A stretch of DNA of 64,000 bases from Serripes groenlandicus. Lineage: Eukaryota > Mollusca > Bivalvia > Cardiida > Cardiidae. The translations under genes were made by a program, and so were the position numbers. The notes under the pieces are model-generated. The model did no database searches. It was given only the letters and a program-made list of their open reading frames with translations, and was not told where the DNA came from. Location: NCBI GenBank assembly GCA_031761405.1, contig JASEVX010000003.1, positions 111,054,579 to 111,118,578 on the forward strand, written 5' to 3'. Shown one piece after another: positions 58,001-64,000 of the stretch (positions are counted from its first letter, which is position 1; each line of letters opens with the position of its first letter).

Positions 58001-61000
58001 TCTCCATGAGGGAAAGGGTTAACATTTCAGTTTCTCGTTGTTTCAGCCGTCAGTTACCAGTGGTACAAGGGTCTTAATGACTTTGTCCGTCCCGACCTCA
58101 ATCCGCACATCTTCATATCGAGTAACGGTAAACTGTATTTCTCGGAGGTAACTACCGTTGACGAAGGAGACTATCACTGTATCGTGAAATTGACATCAGG
58201 CAAGGACGCCACAATGAATACTGATCAGCCACCCAGTACAGTCAGCCTGGCGATTCCTCTGAACGTCGAATACCAAGGTACGTTACCATCGTTATCAAAT
58301 CAACCAATTTGGTAGGATCGCACGGTATGGTATGTACGGTACAATCGTTATCAAATTAACCAATTTGGTAGGATCGCACGGTATGTACGTTACAATCGTT
58401 ATCAAATCAACCAATTTGGTAGGATTGCACGGTATGTACGTCGCACGGTATGTACGTTGCAATCGTTTTCAAATCAACCAATTTGGTAGGATCGAACGGT
58501 ATGTACGTTACAATCGTTATCAAATCAACCAATTTGGTAGGATCGCACGGTATGTACGTTACAATCGTTATCAAATCAACCAATTTGGTAGGATCGCACG
58601 GTATGTACGATGCAATCGTTTTCAAATCAACCAATTTGGTAGGATCGCACGGTATGTACGTTACAATCGTTATCAAATCAACCAATTTGGTAGGATCGCA
58701 CGGTATGTACGTTACAATCGTTATGAAATCAACCAATTTGGTAGGATCGCACGGTATGTACGTTGCAATCGTTTTCAAATCAACCAATTTGGTAGGATCG
58801 CACGGTATGTACGTTACAATCGTTATGAAATCAACCAATTTGGTAGGATCGCACGGTATGTACGTTACAATCGTTATGAAATCAACCAATTTGGTAGGAT
58901 CGCACGGTATGTACGTTACAATCGTTATCAAATCAACCAATTTGGAAGGATCGCACGGTATGTACGTTACAATCGTTATCAAATCAACCAATTTGGTAAG
59001 ATCGCACGATATCATTAAACTACATTGGTATCCTATTATATTAACCCTTCCCCTCTTACATCACTTTCTGACGCCTCTGCAGCAGACGGCTTTTTGGAAA
59101 ACATGGCGACAAAGAAGAAATTGCTCAAAACGAGCAATTTCTCCTTTTGTCAACATGTTTTCAACTCTACTCAGTTATCGTTCTTTCATTTAAAGGGATT
59201 TTAGTGCTTTGCCTAGACGTTATCAAAGTTGTCTGCTGCATATTTGTTGTATGTGGGAAAGGGTTAATGGGAATATGCCTGCTCAGGGGATTGAACGAGG
59301 ACATCATTTCGAAACTATTCGACTATCTAGTAAACGCGAATTAGATTTTGGAATAAATTCGTGAATAACTTTTTTAAAAAAAGAAGAATGGTAGCGAACG
59401 AGTTTCCTGTTATGTCACACAATAGAAAAAAAGATCCACATATCGACGTAGGGAAAATATCTGAATTCTCCCGCATGACGTTCATTCATAAGGACCAGAT
59501 GAGCTGGATTTACGTCATTGTGGTTTCGCAATACGGCATTATAGATGCGAAAGAAGTTTAAAATGGCGCGTTATTATTACCTATGTCTACCACAGGGACT
59601 TTGCTTCTCTAAAAATAGATATGACCTGCCCTGTGTTCCATAGTCACAAAACTCAAAACTTGTTTTGTGGTTTTGTCGATATACCGTTCCTTAGTCGGTT
59701 AACCAAACATTCTCTACCTGTTTTCCATTCATAAAACAGGTAGGTTTCGTTCCGTTTGATAGGCATAGCTTAAACTGTTTATGTTGTGTTTACTATGGAA
59801 CACAAGGCTACTCTATGCATAGATATTAACCCTACTCTATGCATAGATATTAACCTTGTTAATATCTATGCATCGGGTAGGTCATATCTATTTTTTAGAG
59901 GAGCAAGTCCCTGTGTAAAATAGCCGGTTAATCCGATCGTAGTGCAATAGCTTTTCTTAGTTACAATTGTCAGACATTCAAGTTTGTTTTTCCTATGCTC
60001 ACTGCAAGGTTAGGTTAACTTTTGGAACTATTCAGATACTCCTCATTAAGCTGCAATAGTATGTAATCAAGTATATCTCTTGGATTTCAGTCCCATCCAC
60101 ATGGGGACCAATATTTGCAGATGGTTTCATTGCATCATTTCCGGATCGCCCCTTGAGAGGTCAAAGCGTCAAACTCGAATGTTTGGCATATGGCACGTAA
60201 GTGATTTTTCTTTTTTGTTTAACACCGTTTTCAACAATATTGCAATTGTATCATTACGACTTAGACTTATCCGAGATCTTATAGTATCCATGGAAATGTA
60301 AAGAATATGTAAAGAAACCGTATTTTGATAATTTTAAATACCTAATCGTTACCCGAATGAAAGTTAAGACATATCTCATCATTGTAGTTTACCTATCACA
60401 TATACATGGTCCCGAAAAGACTACCCGTTGTCTACAAAGACTGTCTTCTCGGACAACAATCGTATAGTCGAAATAGACGACATAGGGCTCGAGGACGAGG
60501 GCACTTACTATTGCACTGCTGCCAGAACAACGGGGACTCAAGCTACGACTAACTACACCCTATTGGTGGAAAGTAAGGAACACGTTTGTTTTTATCTGTT
60601 GTTTTGTTTCATACATCTACCTGAATCATGAAACCCTTTCCCGTATACAACAAAACTACGGTAGACGACTTTGAATACAACCGATCAATTATTTGAAAAA
60701 TCTCCATAAATGGAAGTTAAATTATAAAATAGAGTTAAGAACATTGTGGCAAATGGAGAAATTGCTCATTATGAGCAATGTCTCCTCTTGCAACCAATTT
60801 TTCAAACGTCGTCTGCTACCGATGCGTCAGAATGCGTCTACAAGAGGAAAATGGTTAAAGGAAGTCATCCATGTTGCAGAAAAGAACAATCGAGCGGTGA
60901 TACAGGAATACCAACCATAACGTAATCATTATATGTGTTGAAAAAGACGTGCCCGCGCATCCGTGCTACGTGTTAGGCAATGGATACCGCTCTACAGAAG

Positions 61001-63414
61001 TTTCTTGAAAGATTCTACGACTTATGAGCAAACAGTACAGTGCCATATTAAACTGGCTGATCTAGGTCTATTCTGATCGAAAATGAATTACGGTTTGTTT
61101 TCTCAGTGGGCCGCAAAAGTACAAACAATTATTTGTTAGCGTTTCCTTCTTTTTGGCCGTGTAAATTTAAACTCCGCAAGGGTAAATAACAAGGTCAATT
61201 TACATCGAAATATACATGGTCAACTGAACTTGCTATGTATTCATCATTGGGTAGCTGAATTTACACGGACAATACAAAGTGTATCCATGTCTGTTTTGAA
61301 GAAATTCGACATGCCTTGGAAACATATTCAATTATCTTCTTAGTATCAAATAGTTCAAAATTTGTATTTATTTTATGAATTTTAATGAAGTAAAATTTCA
61401 CCACAAGTATCTCCTCGAAAATGTAGACGTTATACTGCCAGTTTCAAAACATGCTATATTTAATTGTTGTAGTTTTTGGCCTAGGGCTTTAGCCCTTGAT
61501 CATAGAAGTAATACCATTTTGTTCGGAGTTGGCAGCCTGCCAATTGCTGTTAGCACCAAACAACGCATGAGAAACTGCGCGAGAAAAAAAGTTCATCGTT
61601 GATTCAACAAAACTGCATTTAAAAGGTTAGGATCTCCCCCATAAATATAATGTTAACGTTGATGGAACATCAGTGAGAAACTTAAGGCGTGAGTACTCCA
61701 ATATAAGTTTAAGAAATGCTTTAGAAATTAATGCGCCGAGAGGTCAAATATGGACGCTTGTTAACATTATTAACATTCGCGAAGAGGAACGGAAAAAAGA
61801 AAGTAGTCACGTGAAAAAATACAGTGGCGGATTAACCTGGGGGCCGTAGGGTCCGTGCGTCGAAAATTCAAATCTTCCAGCAGCCCCCAGGCCGTCAGTA
61901 CTGCAGTGCTTTTATTTACTAAGCGGGAACGTGAAAAATAGTCAATCCAATACAGTACCATAGAGATTATAAGTTAGATACGCTATTCGTTCATCAAGTA
62001 CTTATCTGACACGGCTAAGTTTGTATCTCAAAACTGAAGGGACAATGACAATACCTAGGATATACTTAAGAAAATAGGTAAACACTTATTGAAGTTTGAA
62101 ACATGACGTGTCTGTGCTGTTGATAATGTTTCGAGGTACAGAGTATTTCAACATATTGGTGTTTCATGTATAGGGCATGGGTTGTATTTTATTTCAGCGA
62201 AGCCATACTTTGTCCATCCTTTACAAGACCAACATGCCGACATTGACAGCCAATTAACATGGCGGTGCGAGGCCAAGGCGGTTCCAAGAGCGTCTTACAG
62301 TTGGTTAAAGAACGGACAGTCACTGACGTTAGTCCAAGGGGACATTGAAATCAGTAGCAATGTGTTGACTATTATGGTTAGTACCATAGCTTAAGATATA
62401 TAATGAGGCAACTGTAAATACTGTGATACTTATATGATGTAAGCCAACATTGTTCCGCTGACTAAAATATCTGATTGTAACGTCTTTACAAATGCAACTG
62501 TGTTGCGTAGACAACTAAATGTTAGAGTGTAACGTTTTATTTCAATATTTGTCATTGTGTTGCTCCTTTTTTATTGACAACGTTGGTAACGTTAAAACGG
62601 ATTGTTACATATGTATACTATGGTGTCAAGTATCATGGTTTGTCACCGCGGAACAATACACAGTTATCTCACATGTTATTGAAAGTGAGTAATACTGTCT
62701 AATTTGATTTCAACATAAACACCTCACCAAATTATATACTTTCCGATAATGTATTTTATTTTGTGAACATGCATGTTCATGTTTACTAACAGGCTACACA
62801 ACCTCATAAATAAACAAAATCAATCCCCGAGTTCCTTTTATCATTGTTAAACAAAGCTTTCATAATCAGAAATGCATCTTGTATTTGTCGATATTATATT
62901 CATCTAGAGACTAGATGCTACCAAACATGATGGGATGTATCAATGCGTTGCTGAAAATACCCACGGTCGTTCATATAGTACTGCACAACTTCGAGTTCTT
63001 GGTAAGTAGGCCCTAAACACGTTTAGATATCTGACACAATATTAGCAAGCATACTGGAAGTCTCATTAGAGCGTTCCGCTACACCGTACTACCTAGATAG
63101 GTCTAACAATGACCACCGATGTTATATGACTCGTTGATATCACAGACTAGTGAAGCTTATATATGACTGAGGCTTTAGATAGTTAAAACTAAGACAGAAA
63201 AGATATACCACACACCATATAAAATCATTGTTTGTACATGTTGAGAACAAAAATATGACACAACTCTGATACATTGTATATTCATTTCACTACCAGCATT
63301 CAAGCCAACTTTCACGAAACGACCATTACAGACAAGCAGTGCCGCTGTGGGTGGAGAAGTAACCATTATTTGCTCTCCCGAGGCCGCACCCAAACCGGAA
63401 TATACATGGACCAG
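39688..63414 (+). CDS. CNTN: Contactin gene, 5' part (14 exons; continues past the window)
   Basis: The exons at 39688-39772, 45211-45305, 46996-47081, 51392-51546, 52685-52792, 53597-53846, 54735-54844, 57164-57259, 58047-58277, 60091-60196, 60388-60572, 62198-62376, 62908-63001 and 63297-63414 join into about 632 codons with every phase matching and no stop. The order is signal peptide, C-type lectin domain (exons 2-5), Ig1 (6-7), Ig2 (8-9), Ig3 (10-11), Ig4 (12-13) and the start of Ig5 (14). Contactins usually have six Ig and four fibronectin III domains and a GPI anchor. The N-terminal lectin domain marks the invertebrate form, which in Drosophila works with neurexin IV and neuroglian at septate junctions. 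The remaining domains must lie to the right. Introns are loaded with MITEs and minisatellites. Confidence 0.88.
39798..40192. repeat. Compound microsatellite in contactin intron 1
   Basis: (atc)n at 39798-39835, (act)n at 39855-39974, (aat)n at 39974-40090 and (atc/att)n at 40098-40185. The 164-codon frame running from exon 1 through it is a read-through artefact. Confidence 0.97.
40355..41010 (-). mobile_element. Two SINE type B copies in tandem (minus strand)
   Basis: Copy 1 (40355-40640) and copy 2 (40745-41010) each run gttttcaacaatatttcagt, catatcacgacggcc, catgtgtttcctgg, then gttcgaactcacaacccctg. Copy 2 also shows agcccattggtggaagac. The B box is on the minus strand near the right ends. 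Confidence 0.85.
41085..41245 (+). mobile_element. SINE type B 3' half (plus strand)
   Basis: gaaaagcagccagtggattt, agttctggtgtgggaaaatc and gaaattagcgtaaaactcc, then aatcaatac, form the 3' half in plus orientation. Confidence 0.75.
41535..44310. repeat. 30-bp minisatellite, about 92 units (2.8 kb), in contactin intron 1
   Basis: The unit is tttgtcctcatgtaggaaaa, then gtagtaattc or gtagtcatta. Two unit types (ending attc and catta) alternate in places, giving a partial 60-bp higher-order period. Segments around 43180-43500 and 43525-43830 look like copies of a larger block that recurs at 43525-43830 and 43830-44130. Because 30 is a multiple of three, long frames stay open on both strands; these are not genes. 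Confidence 0.97.
44311..45210. other. Rest of contactin intron 1; nothing recognised
   Basis: AT-rich. Short frames at 44331-44980 have no domain. Ends with the acceptor ctgactttcag. Confidence 0.5.
45211..45305 (+). CDS. CNTN: Contactin exon 2: start of the C-type lectin domain
   Basis: It encodes NCPNTWVTYQQQCYYF, then REYSDAVSDCY. The CP-x3-W-x5-CYYF opening and the later A-x3-DC are the first landmarks of a C-type lectin fold (first two disulfides). The donor tat|gtaagt is phase 0. Confidence 0.88.
45340..45600. mobile_element. Complete 261-bp foldback element
   Basis: Best-preserved copy of the family. Ends gagccgttccacgagaaaac and gttttctcgtggaacggctc are perfect complements over 20 bases, and weaker pairing continues inward for roughly 60 bases. 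It starts 34 bp after the exon 2 donor. Confidence 0.92.
45892..46391. mobile_element. Two fused foldback elements
   Basis: Unit 1 (45892-46158) is near full length. Unit 2 (46159-46391) lacks the outer left terminal repeat and begins at atctgcgtaatgtatcgacc, like the unit at 22395. Confidence 0.88.
46443..46835 (-). mobile_element. SINE type A fragment and SINE type B copy
   Basis: 46443-46545: gaggttttacgccgctatc, cacttatccatgatccctgg. 46575-46835: tatgacggcggtcatttt, acccatgtgtttcctta, aggctgg-like tRNA head with gggtttcacccacaaccc on the minus strand. Confidence 0.75.
46996..47081 (+). CDS. CNTN: Contactin exon 3: lectin domain, second segment
   Basis: It encodes VHGASLLSVNDVNEHNFIV, then QQLRNQDTNG. 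GA-x-LLSV-x-D with E-x-N-F is the conserved alpha-2 region of C-type lectin domains. The acceptor is atttccag and the donor gg|gtaagt, phase 2. Confidence 0.88.
47165..48660. repeat. 74-bp tandem repeat, about 20 units, in contactin intron 3
   Basis: The unit reads tgttagccgaatctcacaat, acaattatagggtttgacta, ctcgatttccttatacaccg, agcactgggtcatg. Several neighbouring units around 48130-48380 are almost identical, showing local recent duplication. Confidence 0.95.
48661..50099. other. Contactin intron 3; nothing recognised
   Basis: AT-rich, no exon or named repeat seen. Confidence 0.5.
50100..50329. mobile_element. Near-complete TTAACCCTTTCCC palindromic MITE
   Basis: 230 bp, ttaaccctttccctcatat to aagggaaagggttaa. 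Subterminal gcctctgcagcagacgg is complemented on the right by cgtctgctgcag. The central hairpin is aaattgctc-aaaac-gagcaattt. Confidence 0.93.
50330..50828. other. Contactin intron 3 spacer; nothing recognised
   Basis: Sequence between two MITE copies. A minus-strand frame overlapping it is partly MITE-derived. Confidence 0.5.
50829..51058. mobile_element. Near-complete TTAACCCTTTCCC palindromic MITE
   Basis: Same orientation and length (230 bp) as 50100-50329 and very similar along its whole length, so one likely arose recently from the same source. Confidence 0.93.
51392..51546 (+). CDS. CNTN: Contactin exon 4: lectin domain, third segment
   Basis: It encodes YHWYTSGVVNDILKGDLKW, then GSDIEFDRQWWFSEEDR and RRIVYKSQ. 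WYTSG replaces the WIGL-type core. No EPN/QPD or WND motif is seen, so calcium-dependent sugar binding is unlikely. The acceptor is ttctaccag and the donor caag|gtaaga. Confidence 0.88.
51605..51965. repeat. ~70-80 bp tandem repeat (five units) in contactin intron 4
   Basis: gttaataaagactagct recurs with small variants at about 51643, 51702, 51787, 51861 and 51938. Each is preceded by a ctagcctagctcctagcc-like stretch. Confidence 0.85.
51966..52684. other. Rest of contactin intron 4; MITE half at 52055-52175
   Basis: gagaaattgctcattatgag, caatttctccttttgtcaga and gtctgttgcagaagcgtcag, then aaagcgtctgtgtgtat, give the middle and right half of the MITE family. Confidence 0.65.
52685..52792 (+). 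CDS. CNTN: Contactin exon 5: end of the lectin domain
   Basis: It encodes GVFGWSRMASTSVLPFICEI, then EQAEAYRINQDNRDF. The closing FICE carries the last lectin-domain cysteine. Two acceptors three bases apart (aag and gag) are possible, giving one extra Gly or not. The donor tca|gtaagt is phase 1. Confidence 0.88.
52793..53596. other. Contactin intron 5; short gtgtccgggag repeats near 52820-52940
   Basis: gtgtcgggagtttctctc, gtgtacccgggagtctcc, gtgtccgggagataccttc and tgtccgggagtccgtcac form four loose repeats of about 35-40 bp. No other feature. Confidence 0.6.
53597..53846 (+). CDS. CNTN: Contactin exon 6: linker and first half of Ig1
   Basis: It encodes VPRGPNFSILPHNLVVIED, then AKLECFADGNPLPNY and RMLRTS. 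The B-strand Cys is present, but the invariant Trp of the C strand (usually Y-T-W) reads Y-R-M here. The next exon supplies the F-strand Cys. The donor ac|gtaagt is phase 2. Confidence 0.9.
53847..54734. other. Contactin intron 6; SINE type B (minus) at 54270-54475
   Basis: tgattgattgattgtttggg, gtttaacgccgtttttaac, tatcacggcggccagttcac and caccagtactcaacacaac, then ctaagcccattggtggaag, define the SINE. Its tRNA head is truncated. A MITE half follows (54565-54650). Confidence 0.75.
54735..54844 (+). CDS. CNTN: Contactin exon 7: second half of Ig1
   Basis: It encodes TLVISDPNENLDAGIYQCEA, then TNDQGTVLSDRANITFG. The D-A-G-x-Y-x-C motif is the Ig F strand. NIT is a potential N-glycosylation site. 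Confidence 0.92.
54856..55030. mobile_element. Palindromic MITE starting 11 bp after the exon 7 donor
   Basis: ttaaacccttcccacctat to gtatgtgggaaagggttaa, with part of the central hairpin missing. It begins almost inside the splice-donor region. Confidence 0.85.
55031..55344. other. Contactin intron 7 spacer; MITE right end at 55235-55295
   Basis: caaaagtcgtctactgcaga, ggcgtcaaaaagcgtcttta and gtgtgaaagggttaa form a solo MITE end. Confidence 0.65.
55345..55560 (+). mobile_element. tRNA-derived SINE (type C)
   Basis: agtggaaggcagtgttgtag, gcgcgagtacgggtcgagtc, ccaggaagcagaccttgagc and cttgtttcgcaatcgatg match the copy at 38930-39122. The tRNA head is degraded. Confidence 0.75.
55561..55980. 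other. Contactin intron 7; degraded MITE at 55800-55930
   Basis: gtgacaaaaggtaaaattgc, tcataatgaacaattttacc and ttttgccacattgtttg show the hairpin centre. No exon. Confidence 0.6.
55981..56251. mobile_element. Palindromic MITE with a duplicated right end
   Basis: ttaaccctttccctcatat to gagggaaagcgttaa (56210), followed at once by a second terminus, agtcgtctgcagcagattt to gcgaaagggttaa (56251). The orientation is opposite to 50100-50329. Confidence 0.88.
56252..57163. other. Rest of contactin intron 7; degraded MITE at 56900-57060
   Basis: acccttcccacaacacaac, agaagcagcaggcgaatttg and gtcatctgctgcatatgcg, then gcgtctgcaattacg, outline a degraded copy. No exon was recognised. Confidence 0.55.
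57164..57259 (+). CDS. CNTN: Contactin exon 8: first half of Ig2 (GC donor)
   Basis: It encodes VLDSFSNVNRAPVVAREFE, then SAIIECQPPQYKP with the B-strand Cys. The donor is cag|gcaagc, a GC-AG intron with otherwise perfect consensus. A GT donor that keeps the phase was not found nearby. Confidence 0.85.
57260..57792. other. Contactin intron 8; partial MITE near 57625-57690
   Basis: aggaaaaggagacaatacgc, then gagcaatttcttcttttcc, is a decayed MITE centre. Confidence 0.5.
57793..58022. mobile_element. Near-complete palindromic MITE directly before exon 9
   Basis: ttaatcctttccctcatac to gagggaaagggttaa, reverse orientation, with the hairpin gagaaattgctc-gtttt-gagcaatttc. Its right end lies 24 bases from the exon 9 start. 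Confidence 0.92.
58047..58277 (+). CDS. CNTN: Contactin exon 9: second half of Ig2
   Basis: It encodes AVSYQWYKGLNDFVRPD, then GKLYFSEVTTVDEGDYHC and SLAIPLNVEYQ. C-strand Trp and F-strand Cys are present. The acceptor is cgttgtttcag and the donor caag|gtacgt, phase 1. Confidence 0.93.
58278..59010. repeat. 51-bp minisatellite beginning at the exon 9 splice donor (about 14 units)
   Basis: The unit is gtatgtacgttacaatcg, ttatcaaatcaaccaattt, ggtaggatcgcacg. The first unit starts with the donor GT itself (gtacgttaccatcgtt). 51 is a multiple of three, so long frames on both strands are artefacts. Confidence 0.96.
59041..59267. mobile_element. Palindromic MITE after the 51-bp array
   Basis: ttaacccttcccctcttac to gtatgtgggaaagggttaa with hairpin agaaattgctc-aaaac-gagcaatttct. 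Confidence 0.9.
59268..59590. other. Contactin intron 9 spacer; nothing recognised
   Basis: A 66-codon frame at 59361-59561 has no domain. Confidence 0.5.
59591..59915. mobile_element. 325-bp MITE with long terminal inverted repeats
   Basis: Left end cacagggactttgcttctc, taaaaatagatatgacctg. Right end gtaggtcatatctatttttt, agaggagcaagtccctgtg. The ends pair over about 38 bases. A second inner inverted pair is tgttccatag and ctatggaaca. The block actctatgcatagatattaa is repeated twice near 59810-59850 and followed by its own inverse. Confidence 0.85.
60091..60196 (+). CDS. CNTN: Contactin exon 10: first half of Ig3
   Basis: It encodes VPSTWGPIFADGFIASFPD, then RGQSVKLECLAYGT with the B-strand Cys. 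The acceptor is ggatttcag and the donor ac|gtaagt, phase 2. Confidence 0.92.
60388..60572 (+). CDS. CNTN: Contactin exon 11: second half of Ig3
   Basis: It encodes LPITYTWSRKDYPLSTKT, then RIVEIDDIGLEDEGTYYC and NYTLLVE. Trp and Cys are both in place; NYT is a potential glycosylation site. The acceptor is cattgtag and the donor aaa|gtaagg, phase 1. Confidence 0.92.
60632..60857. mobile_element. Palindromic MITE (diverged)
   Basis: aaaccctttcccgtataca to ggaaaatggttaa with hairpin agaaattgctc-atta-tgagcaatgtct. Confidence 0.8.
60858..62197. other. Contactin intron 11; nothing recognised except a G-rich dispersed motif at 61820
   Basis: agtggcggattaacctgggg, then gccgtagggtccgtgcg, resembles the motif before the poly-G run at 2779. 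No exon or other repeat. Confidence 0.5.
62198..62376 (+). CDS. CNTN: Contactin exon 12: first part of Ig4
   Basis: It encodes KPYFVHPLQDQHADIDSQL, then TWRCEAKAVPRASYSWLKNG and SNVLTIM. The pattern W-R-C-E-A-x6-Y-x-W-x-K-N-G is typical of contactin and L1-type Ig4. The donor atg|gttagt is phase 0. Confidence 0.93.
62377..62907. other. Contactin intron 12; nothing recognised
   Basis: AT-rich, no repeat copy identified. Confidence 0.5.
62908..63001 (+). CDS. CNTN: Contactin exon 13: end of Ig4
   Basis: It encodes RLDATKHDGMYQCVAENTHG, then RSYSTAQLRVL: the D-x-G-x-Y-x-C-x-A-x-N signature of Ig F and G strands. The donor ttg|gtaagt is phase 1. Confidence 0.93.
63297..63414 (+). CDS. CNTN: Contactin exon 14: first half of Ig5 (last exon in the window)
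   Basis: It encodes AFKPTFTKRPLQTSSAAV, then GGEVTIICSPEAAPKPEYTW. Cys and Trp are in place. The donor ccag|gtaacg is phase 2, so the second half of Ig5 must follow to the right of 63414; it was not found before 64000. Confidence 0.9.
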
Positions 63415-64000
63415 GTAACGGTGTTATCCATTTTCCAAGAACCCAAGTATATAAACGCATCTGCCGTAGACGACTATTTACTATTGCTCGCCAAATAGTT
63501 AATTCTGCACGGCGAGGGTAAATAAAAACAATTAAACAAACAAACGACTATTTATTACATTGTGGCAAAAAGACGAAATCGCTTATAATATAATGAGCAA
63601 TCCTTTTGCCATATTGTGTTTAACTCTCTGAAAAAATAAATATTTAAGATTGTTTCCATATTTTTGTCTAGCTGTTTTGAAGGTCGTCTCCTGCATATGT
63701 ACTATGCGTAGGAACAGGTTTTCATGACGGACAGTTTTCTTTTTGACCCTAGCCACACTAAAAAAAGCAATCTTAGCTTTTGTATGTGATCACGTGAAGC
63801 ACACGTTTGGTGTGTGACAATAACCTGAAATGTATTGAGGATAATACTGACTATAGGCAAAAATGGTATGTTTAAATTGATACAGGCGTCCTCACAACCC
63901 GCATACAAATAATAAATAGTACAAATAAATGTTTAATATGCATGTAAAGGTTATACAATATCATGCAATTAATTTATCAACGCACATATAAGAGTTTACT
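63415..64000. other. Start of contactin intron 14; degraded MITE at 63540-63720
   Basis: cattgtggcaaaaagacgaa, atcgcttataatataatgag and gaaggtcgtctcctgcatat fit a decayed palindromic MITE. No further exon is visible before the window ends. Confidence 0.55.

Noticed and set aside
58407..59015. Shared multiple-of-three periods (30, 48, 51, 99 bp) of intronic arrays as a sign of coding selection
   Set aside because: Other arrays have periods of 44, 53, 74 and 164 bp, and none of the in-frame products looks like a protein domain; coincidence is the simplest reading.
58332..59193. Open frames of 202 to 247 codons on both strands
   Set aside because: They come entirely from the 51-bp tandem array in a contactin intron.

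Overview
The window looks like a repeat-rich, AT-rich nuclear contig from a mollusc, most likely a bivalve. The evidence is phased GT-AG introns, a contactin gene with an N-terminal C-type lectin domain, a fibrinogen-related exon, tRNA-derived SINEs and several foldback/MITE families typical of bivalve genomes. A dreissenid or other heterodont bivalve is a guess from repeat style only. There are no operons and no prokaryotic features, and most long open frames are by-products of minisatellites.

Layout. 1-15 kb is mobile-element territory: a 44-bp tandem array (1-835), SINE ends, a hAT-type transposase remnant (3282-3679), a 53-bp array interrupted by a decayed Helitron coding region (OTU, zinc finger and replicase-upstream domain, 5318-6896), SINEs including a nested insertion with a 14-bp target duplication (10612-10881), and a 5'-truncated LINE on the minus strand (13185-14885). 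15-22 kb holds a single fibrinogen-domain terminal exon on the minus strand (17770-18035), a 164-bp-period repeat element directly beside it, microsatellites, and a 200-base assembly gap (19254-19453).

22-28.6 kb (+) carries the 3' five exons of an unrecognised single-pass membrane protein: a possible SEA-like region, a calcium-binding-type EGF domain, a transmembrane helix and a strongly basic cytoplasmic tail. All five exons fit in splice phase and end at a stop codon; the 5' exons were not found. 28.6-39.7 kb shows no gene, only repeats.

39.7-64 kb (+) is the 5' part of a contactin gene. Fourteen phase-consistent exons encode a signal peptide, a C-type lectin domain, four Ig domains and the start of the fifth; the gene runs off the right edge. 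Its introns hold a 2.8-kb 30-bp minisatellite, a 74-bp array, a 51-bp array starting exactly at a splice donor, and at least seven copies of a palindromic MITE. Exon 9 is tightly sandwiched between a MITE and a minisatellite.

All coordinates, translations and domain calls were made by eye. Splice sites rest on consensus and phase agreement, not on transcripts.
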